The notes: generated from the letters alone by a model not told the origin. Shown: positions 1 through 8,054, counted from the stretch's first letter. The stretch: DNA of 17,240 nucleotides from a bacterium (GCA_028819835.1 JAPPKR010000165.1:1-17240), one strand, 5' to 3'. Made by a program: numbers and translations.

Positions 1-53
1 CAGACTGGGCACTTTCGGTGATCGACTCTGGGCACTTTCGATGATCGCCGTCA
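1..53. mobile_element. probable terminus of an insertion sequence (IS21-like?)
   Basis: Two near-identical 20-bp units, ctgggcactttcggtgatcg at 5-24 and ctgggcactttcgatgatcg at 28-47, repeat with a 23-bp period and one mismatch. Read on the minus strand the block starts TGACGGCGATCATCGAAAGTGCCCAG at position 53, so it has a 5'-TG end followed by internal repeats. IS21-family elements typically have TG...CA ends with several short repeated transposase sites; the family assignment is from memory. No transposase is in the window, because the element would continue to the left. It lies inside the SLH gene reading frame. Confidence 0.45.
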
Positions 54-1489
54 GTAGCACCAGTGGTGTCCACCGGAGCATCAATGGTGCGGGTGGCTAC
101 GCCCTTGTCGTTGGTTTTCACCTTGTAGGTGTTATCAGACACAAGCGCCGAGCGCGCGTCGTTGCTGTAGAGCTGCACCTGGAAAGTGATCTCCACGTTG
201 GGCTTGGTCACGTTCGCGCCTTCGCTGTCCTGGAGTTGGACAGTGAGAGTCACGCTCTTGGTCACGTCCAGATCCACCGTGTAAACGGCCCCTGCCCTTG
301 CTTGGGCGTTTATGCCGTGGGTCAGTTTCAACGCTGAAGCATCGTTCGATGAGGTGATAGTGACGGTCTCAGAGTCGACGGTGTCGCTGTCGAACTTGTC
401 ACCGACCTTACCGGTCCAGGTGTAGTACACCCTGGTCTCGCCCTCATTGGCGCCCTGACCGGTGAGGAAGATGTTGCCCCTCGCGTCGGTAGCGGAATCG
501 TTTTCGTCCTGTTCACAGGCGATACCGTCCACCGACTCGGCAGAGGCCTTGCAGGTCCCGTTCTCGTTGAGACCGTCCTCCGTGTGGAATACATCGACCT
601 TCATGTCAGACATTGGCTCGAAAGCGTCTGACCGATAGGAAACCGAAACCACCGAGTCGTTGATGGATCCGAAGCCCTTGGTCTTGGACGCCTGGATGCT
701 CAATCCGGACGGGCGAGCGTTGGAGTGATCCAGGAGACCGGCCATGAACCCGGCCATCGCCGCACGAGTGATATCCGAGTCCGGTGCATAAGCCGTGCCG
801 GAGATACCCGAAGCCACGCCCAACTCCCACAACTGGGTGATAGCGTCATACTCGTCCTTGGTCGTTCTACCCAGATCGGTGAACGGCGACTCTACCGGCT
901 TGTCCGAGTCGTTGCTCTTCGCCACATCAGACGGCAACGTCCCATACTTGGTCGGCCCATCAGCAATCGGGTCCATCTTGTCCATCAAACGCTGAATGAA
1001 CAAAGCCATATGATCGCGCTTGACGTTGTCTGACGGTGCGTAGGTGGTCGTCGTCATGCCCTTGGTGATTCCCAAGTCGTACAACTGCGCGATGGCGGTC
1101 TGCGACTCGGACGAAAGGTCACCGGTGTCGGTAAAACCCGGATCGGACGGATCGGACGCCACCTCAATACCCACCAGACCGGCCAGACGGGTCAGGAACA
1201 ACGCCATGTGCTCACGGGTGACCGACATCAACGGCGAGTAGGTACTGCCGTCACCAGTGCCCTTGGTGATCCCGTAGTAAGCGATACAGTCAATGTCACC
1301 GGCGTTGGCATGGCCAGCAGGAACATCAGTGAAGTCCGCCGAGCCCACACCCTCGCAGGCATCGAAAGTAGCCGTATAGTCCGCTTTCGGATCAGCAGCA
1401 ACAGCAGGCGCCGCGACCATCACACTGGCCACCATGGCCAGGGCCGCGAGCACCGCGATGTGCCGCCGGTACTTAAGTGCAGTAAACAT
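1..1489 (-). CDS. SLH-domain surface protein, partial (3' end outside window)
   Basis: Secreted cell-envelope protein; 496 residues are visible and the frame is open to the left edge. Residues 1-32 form a signal peptide (basic MFTALKYRRH, hydrophobic stretch, AVAA/D cleavage site). Three S-layer homology repeats follow at about 50-105, 118-170 and 202-256, each with the FTD...A...L..LGI..G....Y.P...[ITV].R..MA.F pattern. SLH domains normally anchor proteins to secondary cell-wall polymers. Residues ~400-480 look like a bacterial Ig-like (Big_1-type) beta domain (TLTVQLQDSEG...KTNDKGVATRTID). ATG at 1489 is chosen because AAGGAGG lies 11 nt upstream and the signal peptide starts there. The final ~16 residues (GDHRKCPES...) are encoded by a direct repeat that looks like an insertion-sequence end, so the gene may be interrupted. 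Codons look less GC-biased than in the neighbouring metabolic genes. Confidence 0.85.
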   Translation of the reverse strand, partial: MFTALKYRRHIAVLAALAMVASVMVAAPAVAADPKADYTATFDACEGVGSADFTDVPAGHANAGDIDCIAYYGITKGTGDGSTYSPLMSVTREHMALFLTRLAGLVGIEVASDPSDPGFTDTGDLSSESQTAIAQLYDLGITKGMTTTTYAPSDNVKRDHMALFIQRLMDKMDPIADGPTKYGTLPSDVAKSNDSDKPVESPFTDLGRTTKDEYDAITQLWELGVASGISGTAYAPDSDITRAAMAGFMAGLLDHSNARPSGLSIQASKTKGFGSINDSVVSVSYRSDAFEPMSDMKVDVFHTEDGLNENGTCKASAESVDGIACEQDENDSATDARGNIFLTGQGANEGETRVYYTWTGKVGDKFDSDTVDSETVTITSSNDASALKLTHGINAQARAGAVYTVDLDVTKSVTLTVQLQDSEGANVTKPNVEITFQVQLYSNDARSALVSDNTYKVKTNDKGVATRTIDAPVDTTGATDGDHRKCPESITESAQS

Positions 1490-1954
1490 AAGTTTACTTA
1501 CCTCCTTATAGCAAGCTTGCATTTACCAAATCGAGAGCCTCGTAACTCAACGAACGTCACACACTGCTCCCGACAAGTTTTCAAGACCCAATCCTAGACA
1601 AATCGTTACACCTGGGAGCCACATTTGGCACCGGCGGCGCCGGAGCCCCATTGGCCGCTTCCCAGGAGCGTTCCGCAGACTGAAATACCAGGTCAGAGCC
1701 CCTATCTAAGGAAGGAACCCCTACGGGCCCGATCGTTACAACCTCTGCAGTGCGAAAACCCGGGTCGTCTAGTGCGTTTTTTCACACCTTTTGCGTCGCG
1801 AACGGCGGCGGAAGCTTTTAGATCCGGATCGCCGGTGTGGGGACTTCGTCCGCTCGTTGCACGGCGAAGCCGGGTCGCATCGCCCGGCAACACTCCAACG
1901 CTGTGGAAAAACCCGATTCCTGTGGGAGGGGACGGAACGGGCCGGTTTGAGCCC
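1490..1954. other. 465-bp intergenic region
   Basis: It holds the SLH gene's leader and RBS and the 3' side of the SDR gene at 1955-2716. No convincing protein, RNA gene or strong terminator was seen. It contains two A-run/CCCG motifs (gcgaaaacccggg at 1752-1764 and gtggaaaaacccgattcc at 1903-1920) resembling motifs in the intergenic region at 10530-10625. Promoter elements for the SLH gene must lie here, but I could not choose one with confidence. Confidence 0.5.
1501..1507 (-). promoter_or_regulatory. ribosome binding site of the SLH gene
   Basis: AAGGAGG on the minus strand, 11 nt before the ATG at 1489. It fixes the start of the SLH protein. Confidence 0.7.
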
Positions 1955-2716
1955 TCAGTAGACGGAGAAGCCTCCGTCGATGCGGATCTCGGCGCCGGTG
2001 GTGAAGGCGGAGGCGTCGGAGGCGAGGTAGACGGCGATGCCCTCGAACTCCTCTGGGGTTCCCCACCTCCCCAGGGGGACGCGGTCTTTGACGTAGCGGT
2101 TGAAGTCGTCGTTCTGTCGTTGCAGCCCGGTCATCTCGGTGGCGATCCATCCCGGGCTTACCGCGTTGACGCGGATGCGGTGGGGCGCCAGGGAGACCGC
2201 CAGGGTCTTCACCAGTCCCAGTTGTGCGGCCTTGCTGGCCGCGTAGTGGGGGAGGTAGGGGATGCCGAAGTGGGCGGCGACCGAGGAGGTGACCACGATC
2301 GAGCCTCCCTCGCCCTGTTCGATCATCGCAGCGGTGGCGGCGCGGACCGGGAGCATGGTGCCGGTGGCGTTGACCTTCATCACCAGTTCCCAGGCCCGGG
2401 TGGAGATGTCGGGGAACGTGGCGCTCCGGCCGATGCCGGCGTTGGCGAACAGGACGTCGATCCTCCCGAACCGCTCGAGGGTGGTCTGAAGGGCGTCGTC
2501 GACCTGTTGTTCCGATGAGACGTCGCACGAAACCGCCAGGGCCTCGGCGCCCAGGCTCTGAAGTTGGCCCACCGCGGCCTGGTTGTATTCGTCCGAGCGG
2601 CCCCACACCGCCACCGCGGCGCCCGCCTTGGCCAACCCCCGGGCCATCCCGAGGCCGATCCCCCGGTTTCCCCCGGTGACCGCGGCCACTTTTGCGGTCA
2701 GATCGAACAGGTCCAT
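1955..2716 (-). CDS. SDR family oxidoreductase
   Basis: Classical short-chain dehydrogenase/reductase of 253 aa, the usual length. It should be a cytosolic NAD(P)-dependent enzyme oxidising a hydroxyl or reducing a ketone; the substrate cannot be read from sequence. Visible motifs are the TGGNRGIG nucleotide loop (14-21), D65, NAG (92-94), structural N116, catalytic S145, and Y158-xxx-K162 (YAASK). The SPGWIATEM segment (187-195) and the C-terminal TGAEIRIDGGF (240-250) are typical of FabG/glucose-dehydrogenase-like members. The start is ATG 2716. The sequence just upstream (ccctcc) is not a Shine-Dalgarno, so translation may be leaderless or weakly initiated. It stands alone, divergent from the coiled-coil gene at 2840. 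Confidence 0.9.
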   Translation of the reverse strand: MDLFDLTAKVAAVTGGNRGIGLGMARGLAKAGAAVAVWGRSDEYNQAAVGQLQSLGAEALAVSCDVSSEQQVDDALQTTLERFGRIDVLFANAGIGRSATFPDISTRAWELVMKVNATGTMLPVRAATAAMIEQGEGGSIVVTSSVAAHFGIPYLPHYAASKAAQLGLVKTLAVSLAPHRIRVNAVSPGWIATEMTGLQRQNDDFNRYVKDRVPLGRWGTPEEFEGIAVYLASDASAFTTGAEIRIDGGFSVY

Positions 2717-2749
2717 GGAGGGGTCAGGTTAACAAAGGACTCTCTCTGC

Positions 2750-2778
2750 CTGGCTTGCGTCTTGGATGTCCATATAAT
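2750..2778 (+). promoter_or_regulatory. candidate promoter of the coiled-coil gene
   Basis: A perfect TATAAT -10 lies at 2773-2778. A weak -35 (CTGGCT, 2750-2755) sits 17 bp upstream. The expected transcript would start near 2785, about 55 nt before the ATG at 2840. The -10 stands out in otherwise GC-rich sequence. Confidence 0.45.
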
Positions 2779-2839
2779 TCAGGACGGCAATAGAGGGGAG
2801 CGCCTTGAGGAGGGCGCCGACAGGGAAAGGGGTATAACG

Positions 2840-3187
2840 ATGGCGGAAACCGAAGTCCGACAGCCCGAGTACGACAAGACAGGCGATCTCAGGGATCAGA
2901 TCCATGGTGTTCGCCTGGAGGTCAGGGATCAGATCCATGGTGTTCGCCTGGAAGTGGAGAAGCTTCGTACGGATATGACCGACCAGGTTGGTGGTGTGCG
3001 TCTGGAGGTGGAGAAGGTGCGCACTGAAGTAGCCAGAACGGAGACGACGCTGGTCGAGAAGATCGGCGGGGCGGAGTCCAGGCTGTCCGATCGGATGGAC
3101 GGACTCGAGAGAAGCCTCCGCGGTTGGATGGTGATCGGGGTGTCCGTAATCGGGGCGATGATCGCTCTGTTGGGGCTGTTTGGCTGA
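2840..3187 (+). CDS. small tail-anchored coiled-coil protein
   Basis: Protein of 115 aa, not assignable to a characterised family. Residues ~17-92 are a charged, heptad/hendecad-like coiled coil. Residues ~96-115 (WMVIGVSVIGAMIALLGLFG) form one C-terminal transmembrane helix, giving a tail-anchored topology. The layout resembles DUF1640/CCDC90-like bacterial stalk-anchor proteins. DQIHGVRLEV occurs twice, 11 residues apart (19-28, 30-39), and a diverged copy DQVGGVRLEV is at 48-57; the first two are encoded by a 33-bp tandem duplication. ATG 2840 is preferred over upstream in-frame codons because of the aaagggg ribosome-binding site ~7 nt before it and the TATAAT at 2773. It is convergent with the permease gene. 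Function unknown; oligomerisation at the membrane is a guess. Confidence 0.75.
   Translation: MAETEVRQPEYDKTGDLRDQIHGVRLEVRDQIHGVRLEVEKLRTDMTDQVGGVRLEVEKVRTEVARTETTLVEKIGGAESRLSDRMDGLERSLRGWMVIGVSVIGAMIALLGLFG
2889..2952 (+). repeat. 33-bp in-frame tandem duplication
   Basis: The 31-nt stretch at 2889-2919 recurs identically at 2922-2952 (period 33 bp), beginning tcagggatcagatccatggt. It adds one 11-residue unit to the coiled coil without changing frame. Confidence 0.9.
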
Positions 3188-3383
3188 CAGCCGCCGGTAA
3201 GGGGCCGCTCCGATCCGACGCGTCCGGGGTCTGGTCGGGTCCTGCCGGTATGAGGGGTGTGGGGTGGTGGCCTCTCGCCTTCGGTGTGAACCGACAGCCT
3301 GGAGCATGAGTCGCACGGCGACAGGTTGATCCCGTTTCTGTGGTCAAGTCCGGCGACCTGGGGTGTCGACCGGTGCTTTCGGG
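3188..3383. other. 196-bp convergent intergenic region
   Basis: Lies between the 3' ends of the coiled-coil gene and the permease gene. No T-tract terminator hairpin, RNA gene or open frame with a ribosome-binding site was seen. Confidence 0.5.
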
Positions 3384-5120
3384 TCAGCGGGGGCCCGCCA
3401 CGTTGACGGTGACGATGTCGACGTCGTGGTACTTCTGGTGGCGCACCGAGGAGGCGTAGTGGCGCAGCAGCCGGAACGACATCTCCCGCGCGTCGGGTAA
3501 CTCCGGGGCGTCTCTTACATAGGACAGCCGGTCCTCCAGATTCTCACCGTCGGATCCGCACAGGAACTCCAACTCTACCCCGCCGCCGGCGGGCCGGGCC
3601 GTGACGACCAGGTGCCGGGGCTCTGTGGAGGAGTCGTCCTCTTCGGAAAGGAGGCTGGAGAGCGTCTCCTCGCCCACCAGCACCAGCCGGTCCTCCAGGG
3701 CGGGGTCCCAGCGGGATCGGGAGGCTAGGTCGCGGAGGAGGCCCTCCAGTTTGGGCAGGGCGTCCCAGTCGAGGGGGAGGTCCAGCTTCTTTCTTCTCGA
3801 ACCGGTGGCCTCCATGAAGGCCATCATGACGATGGCCACAATGGCGCCGCCGGTCATGCCGTTTCCGAACAGCACTCCCCAGAACCCCTCACCGAGGAGG
3901 TCGGGGAAGATCCATCCGTTCTGGAACCCCGCGCCCATCCAGAAGGAGACCCCGACCAGGAGGGCCTTCCGGTGGTCCAGGCCGTCCTGGACGACGATCT
4001 TGGCGCCCTGGACGAACAGCAGGCTCACCAGCACCAGCATGTAGGCGGCGGCCACGGGCGGGGGGATGGAGATCAGCAGGGCGGCGGCCTTGGGGAGGAA
4101 GGCGAATCCCAGGAAGAAGGCGCCGATGATGACGCCCACCCGCCGCGAGGCGACGCCGGTGACCTCGGCGAGGGAGATGCTGGTCGAATAGGTGGTGTTG
4201 GGGAGGGTCCCGGCGATGCCGGACAGTAGGTTCCCCATGCCGTCGGCGTTGAGGGCCCCCTGCACCACCCGGAAGTCGGTGGCCCGGGGGACGCGGCGGG
4301 AGACCCGCTGGATGGCGACCCCGTCGCCCAGGGTCTCTATCGCCCCCACCAGGGTGACCACCACGAACGCCGGCAGGAGCTCCCAGAACTCCGGCCCGGG
4401 GGTCAGGTCCAGTCCCGGCCAGGACGAGAACGGGGCTCCGATCCAGGAGGCGTCGAGGACCGGATCCAGGTCGTAGAGGCCGAAGGGCGCGGCCACCAGA
4501 CAACCCACCGCCACCCCTATCACGGGCGACCAGAGGCGGAAGGCGGGGGGAGCCCGCAGGATCAGTCCTCCCACCGCCAGCAGGGTGACCAGGGCCGCGA
4601 TCGGCGCGGCGGCGTCGCTGGCTTCGGCGGGCACGTCCGTCAGGGCATCGAAGATCAGCGGCATCACCGTGGCGGCGATCAGCATGATCACCGTGCCGGC
4701 CACCACCGGGGTGAACACCCGGCGCAGCCAGGAGAGCCGGTTGGCCATCAGGAACTGGAAGAGCGACGACACCACCACCAGGCTTGCCATGGTGGCCGGG
4801 CCGCCGTCCACCAGGGCGGCCACGCACACCGCGATGAAGGCTCCCGAGGTGCCCATGATCAGCACGTGCCCCGATCCGATCCGTCCCAGCCTGCGGGCCT
4901 GGAGGGCGGTGGTGAGCCCGCTGATCACAAGCGCCGCGAACACCCCCCAGGTGATGTAGCTCTCGGCCTGGTCGGCGATGCGGGCCACGATCACCACGGT
5001 GAGGACCACCGGCGCCACGATCACCGCCGCGGCCTGGAGGCCGACGCCGAGGGCCACCGGCAGGGGCGGGTTCTCGTCCGGTTCGTAGCGGACCGCGTTG
5101 TTCTCGTGCGCCTGGGTCAT
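3384..5120 (-). CDS. NCS2 (xanthine/uracil) family permease with C-terminal cytosolic extension
   Basis: Integral-membrane nucleobase transporter of the NCS2/NAT superfamily, 578 aa versus roughly 430-500 for the family. Residues ~20-440 carry the many-helix core. The family's conserved acidic helix appears as GAIETLGD (259-266), and the NAT signature region as NADGMGNLLSG...TLPNTTYSTSIS (291-316), matching the PNTTYS/TGVASR segment of bacterial members. The usual QH of helix 1 is QA here (29-30), so substrate preference is uncertain. After the last helix (~436), residues ~445-578 form an extra soluble domain whose pattern resembles a degenerate RsbW/HATPase-like fold (LVLVGEETLSSLL, 479-491; MSFRLLRHYASSVR, 547-560), lacking the N-box Asn. 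ATG 5120 has no strong Shine-Dalgarno. It is divergent from the SDR operon. Confidence 0.85.
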   Translation of the reverse strand: MTQAHENNAVRYEPDENPPLPVALGVGLQAAAVIVAPVVLTVVIVARIADQAESYITWGVFAALVISGLTTALQARRLGRIGSGHVLIMGTSGAFIAVCVAALVDGGPATMASLVVVSSLFQFLMANRLSWLRRVFTPVVAGTVIMLIAATVMPLIFDALTDVPAEASDAAAPIAALVTLLAVGGLILRAPPAFRLWSPVIGVAVGCLVAAPFGLYDLDPVLDASWIGAPFSSWPGLDLTPGPEFWELLPAFVVVTLVGAIETLGDGVAIQRVSRRVPRATDFRVVQGALNADGMGNLLSGIAGTLPNTTYSTSISLAEVTGVASRRVGVIIGAFFLGFAFLPKAAALLISIPPPVAAAYMLVLVSLLFVQGAKIVVQDGLDHRKALLVGVSFWMGAGFQNGWIFPDLLGEGFWGVLFGNGMTGGAIVAIVMMAFMEATGSRRKKLDLPLDWDALPKLEGLLRDLASRSRWDPALEDRLVLVGEETLSSLLSEEDDSSTEPRHLVVTARPAGGGVELEFLCGSDGENLEDRLSYVRDAPELPDAREMSFRLLRHYASSVRHQKYHDVDIVTVNVAGPR

Positions 5121-5165
5121 AGGTGGGGCCTCGGATGTCTCTTTGTCGCCGGGTCGAATGATATG

Positions 5166-5180
5166 AACGCGAACCGCGTT
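5166..5180. promoter_or_regulatory. 15-bp dyad, possible operator
   Basis: AACGCG-aac-CGCGTT is a perfect 6-bp inverted repeat with a 3-nt spacer. It lies in the 195-bp gap between the divergent permease (5120) and SDR (5316) genes, a typical place for a repressor site. No regulator gene is adjacent, so the binder is unknown. Confidence 0.3.
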
Positions 5181-5315
5181 TTCCGGGCAATCGATGAGGA
5201 GCTCTTAGATTTCGTCCCCTCCGGTTGGTGGAGAGGGTTCGGGCGGCGGACGGTCCGGGGGAGCCGGGAGTCTGCCAGAATGGGGCCTAGGAACGATCGG
5301 AGGAGCGAGCAGAAC

Positions 5316-6101
5316 ATGGAACTGGCGGACCGGGTGGCGGTGGTGACCGGGGGCGGGAACGGGATCGGGGAGGCAATGTGCCGGAGGTTCTCCTCCGAGG
5401 GAGCTTCGGTGGCGGTGGTGGACCTGGACGGAGACGCCGCCCGGCGGGTTGCCGGGGAGGTCGGCGGGCTTTGGTTCGGCGCCGACGTGTCGTCTGAGAC
5501 CGACACCCGGGCGGTGGTTGACGAGGTGGAGGACCGCCTGGGGCCGATCGATCTCTATTGCGCCAACGCAGGCATCGGGATGGAGGGGGGCGTGGAGACC
5601 TCCGATGCCGACTGGCAGCGGATCTGGGAGATCAACTTCATGTCGCACGTGTACGCGGCGCGGGCCGTGCTGCCCGGGATGCTGGCCCGGGGAGAGGGGT
5701 ACCTCCTCCACACCGCGTCGGCGGCGGGGCTTCTGACCAACCTCGGCGCGGCCGCCTACTCGGTGACCAAGCACGCGGTGGTGTCCCTTGCCGAGTGGCT
5801 GCAGATCACCTACCGCGACCGGGGCCTTCGGGTCTCCGCGCTGTGCCCCCAGTTCGTCTTCACCGAACTCCTGGACGACCTGTTGCCCACCGGGATGATG
5901 TCCATGGCCGACCAGGTGGGGCTCTCCCCCGACCAGGTGGCCGAGGCGGTGGTGGAGGGACTTCGCGCCGAGAGTTTCCTGATCCTTCCCCATCCGGAGG
6001 TGAGCGGGTACTTCGCCTACAAGGCGACCGACTACGACCGGTGGCTCCAGGGGATGGCCCGGTTGCAGTCGCGGCTGGGAATCGAGATGCCCTCTCCCTG
6101 A
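5316..6101 (+). CDS. SDR family oxidoreductase (first gene of acyl-CoA carboxylase operon)
   Basis: Short-chain dehydrogenase/reductase of 261 aa. Motifs are TGGGNGIG (11-18), D57 (ADVS), NAG (84-86), N107 in EINFMS, and catalytic S135, Y148 and K152 (YSVTK). The 160-261 tail (LCPQFVFTELLDDL...LILPHPEV) resembles actinobacterial SDRs often annotated as acting on CoA-linked or steroid-like substrates, but the substrate is not determinable. ATG 5316 is preceded by GGAGGAG at 5299-5305. The open frame extends upstream of it antisense to the permease, but no ribosome-binding site supports that. Its TGA shares one base with the ATG of the carboxylase gene, indicating translational coupling and a common pathway. 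Confidence 0.9.
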   Translation: MELADRVAVVTGGGNGIGEAMCRRFSSEGASVAVVDLDGDAARRVAGEVGGLWFGADVSSETDTRAVVDEVEDRLGPIDLYCANAGIGMEGGVETSDADWQRIWEINFMSHVYAARAVLPGMLARGEGYLLHTASAAGLLTNLGAAAYSVTKHAVVSLAEWLQITYRDRGLRVSALCPQFVFTELLDDLLPTGMMSMADQVGLSPDQVAEAVVEGLRAESFLILPHPEVSGYFAYKATDYDRWLQGMARLQSRLGIEMPSP

Positions 6102-8032
6102 TGAGGCTGCTGGTGGCCAACCGGGGCGAGATCGCCCGGCGCATCTTCCGGACCTGTGAGGAGATGGGCATCGAAACCGTGGCGGTGTTCTCCGAGCCCG
6201 ACCGGGAGGCGCCCTTCGTCTCCGAGGCCGACCTGGCGGTGAGCCTGGGAGGCCACAGCGCCGCCGAGTCCTACCTGCGGGGGGACGCCATCGTGGAGGC
6301 GGCCTTGCGGGTGGGAGCCGACGCGGTCCACCCCGGGTATGGCTTCCTGGCCGAGGACGCCGGGTTCGCTAGACAAGTCATCGGGGCGGGGCTGACATGG
6401 ATTGGCCCTCCTCCCCGGGCGATGGAGTTGATGGGGGACAAGCTGGCCGCCAAGGAGTTGATGGCCCGAGCGGGAGTACCGGTGCTTGCGGGAGTGCTTC
6501 CCGAGGAAGCTTCGGAGATCGGCTTCCCGGTGATGGTGAAGGCCGCGGCGGGCGGAGGAGGCCGGGGGATGAGGGTCGTTCGCTCGGGCGAACGACTGGA
6601 GGGAGAGGTAGAGAGCGCCCGGCGGGAGGCGGAGGCGGCGTTCGGCGACCCGAGGGTGTTCCTGGAACCGCTGGTGGAGGATCCCCGTCACATCGAGGTG
6701 CAGATCATGGCGGATGTCCACGGAAACACCGTGGCGCTCTTCGAGCGGGAGTGCTCCATCCAGCGGCGGCACCAGAAGATCGTCGAGGAGGCGCCCTCTC
6801 CCTTCGTGGACGCAGGGCTTCGCCGGAGACTGTCGGAGGCGGCGGTGGCCGCCGCGGAGGCGGTGGGCTACGTGGGAGCGGGCACGGTGGAGTTCCTGGT
6901 GGCGGGGGACGGGGAGTTCTGGTTCCTGGAGATGAACACCCGCCTGCAGGTGGAGCACCCGGTGACCGAGGAGATCACCGGCCTCGACCTGGTGCGCCTC
7001 CAGATCGAGGCCGCCCGGGGTGACGACCTGTCGGCGGCACTGGAGGGGGTAACGGCACGCGGGCACGCCATAGAGGCGCGGATCTACGCGGAGGACCCGG
7101 GGGCGGGCTTTTTGCCCACCGCCGGGAGGATGCACCGCTTTGAGCTCTCGGCGCCGGGGATCCGGGTGGAGACCGGGGTGGAGTCCGGCGACGAGATCGG
7201 GGTCCACTACGACCCGATGCTCGCCAAGGTGGTGGCATGGGCGCCGACGCGCTCCGAGGCGGCGGCGCTCCTGTGCCGGGCGCTCCGGCGAGCGGAGATC
7301 CACGGGCCCGTCACCAACCGGGACCTGCTGGTGCGGGTCCTCGAGCATCCGGAGTTCCGGGTCGGCCGCACCGACACCGGCTTTCTGGATCGCCACTCCC
7401 CGGCGGAGTTGGGCCGCCCGCTCCCCACCGAATCGGAGGAGCGCCTGGCGGCGGTGGCTGCCGCGCTTTCGGCCCAGGCGGGACGGCGGGAGTCGGCTCA
7501 GGTGCTGTCGACCATCCCCAGCGGGTGGCGCAACAATCCCTCCCAGTTGCAGGTGGTGGACCTAGTGGGTGCCCGGGGGGAGATCCGGGTGGGATACAGC
7601 CTCTCGGGCGGGGTGGTGGTCGAGGTGGATTCAGAGCGGGTCCCGGTCACGAGCCTGTCTGAGTGCGGTCCCTCCCGGGTGGGGCTGGAGGTGGACGGGG
7701 TGTTGGCGTTCTACCGGGTCAACCGGGTGGGAGACACCCACTACGTGGACGGCCCGGGCGGGCTGTCGGTGCTGGTAGAGAAGGACCGCTACCCGGCGCC
7801 GGGCGGGCCTGAGCAGTCGGGGTCGCTCCAGGCGCCCATGCCCGGGCGGGTGGTGGAGGTTGCGTCGGCGCAGGGCGACGAGGTGGAGAAGGGACAGGTG
7901 CTGGTGGTGATGGAGGCGATGAAGATGGAGCACGGGTTGCGCGCTCCCCACCCGGGCAAGGTGGTCTCGGTGCTGGCCGCCCCCGGAGAGCAGGTGGAGA
8001 GTGGACAGGTGCTGGTGGTCATGGCAGAATGA
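6101..8032 (+). CDS. acyl-CoA carboxylase alpha subunit (biotin carboxylase-BCCP fusion)
   Basis: ATP- and bicarbonate-dependent carboxylation of its own biotin, for transfer to an acyl-CoA by a separate carboxyltransferase subunit. Length is 643 aa, typical of actinobacterial alpha subunits. The N-terminal biotin carboxylase domain starts MRLLVANRGEIARRI. ATP-grasp features are K147, the glycine loop GGGGRGM (151-157), H224 in RRHQK, E264, and EMNTRLQVEHPVTE (277-290) with E277, N279, R281 and E285, plus R327. A linker/BT-type region (~445-570) precedes the biotinyl domain, where MEAMKMEH (604-611) contains the biotinylated K608. Substrate (methylcrotonyl-, propionyl-, acetyl- or another CoA) is set by the beta subunit, which is not in this window. 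The start ATG overlaps the upstream stop by one base. Confidence 0.95.
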   Translation: MRLLVANRGEIARRIFRTCEEMGIETVAVFSEPDREAPFVSEADLAVSLGGHSAAESYLRGDAIVEAALRVGADAVHPGYGFLAEDAGFARQVIGAGLTWIGPPPRAMELMGDKLAAKELMARAGVPVLAGVLPEEASEIGFPVMVKAAAGGGGRGMRVVRSGERLEGEVESARREAEAAFGDPRVFLEPLVEDPRHIEVQIMADVHGNTVALFERECSIQRRHQKIVEEAPSPFVDAGLRRRLSEAAVAAAEAVGYVGAGTVEFLVAGDGEFWFLEMNTRLQVEHPVTEEITGLDLVRLQIEAARGDDLSAALEGVTARGHAIEARIYAEDPGAGFLPTAGRMHRFELSAPGIRVETGVESGDEIGVHYDPMLAKVVAWAPTRSEAAALLCRALRRAEIHGPVTNRDLLVRVLEHPEFRVGRTDTGFLDRHSPAELGRPLPTESEERLAAVAAALSAQAGRRESAQVLSTIPSGWRNNPSQLQVVDLVGARGEIRVGYSLSGGVVVEVDSERVPVTSLSECGPSRVGLEVDGVLAFYRVNRVGDTHYVDGPGGLSVLVEKDRYPAPGGPEQSGSLQAPMPGRVVEVASAQGDEVEKGQVLVVMEAMKMEHGLRAPHPGKVVSVLAAPGEQVESGQVLVVMAE

Positions 8033-8040
8033 GAACCGAG

Positions 8041-8048
8041 AAAGGAGG
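8041..8048 (+). promoter_or_regulatory. ribosome binding site selecting a TTG start
   Basis: AAAGGAGG lies 6 nt before TTG 8055. This is the strongest Shine-Dalgarno in the operon and supports the rare TTG start rather than an upstream ATG inside the carboxylase gene. Confidence 0.75.
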
Positions 8049-8054
8049 ACGCAG

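Noticed and set aside
1702..1893. Possible 63-aa minus-strand protein in the 1490-1954 gap
   Set aside because: No ribosome-binding site, basic low-complexity composition and no recognisable motif; considered non-coding.
3889..5190. Alternative minus-strand frame within the permease gene
   Set aside because: Gly/Arg/Pro-rich out-of-frame translation of the NCS2 gene; the true frame has membrane helices and NAT motifs.
4866..5315. N-terminal extension of the plus-strand SDR
   Set aside because: The extension is antisense to the permease and unrelated to SDRs. ATG 5316 has GGAGGAG upstream and starts the Rossmann fold at the usual distance.
6032..7396. Long minus-strand open frame antisense to the carboxylase gene
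   Set aside because: A shadow of the biotin carboxylase coding sequence, with low-complexity His/Arg/Pro content and no recognisable domain.
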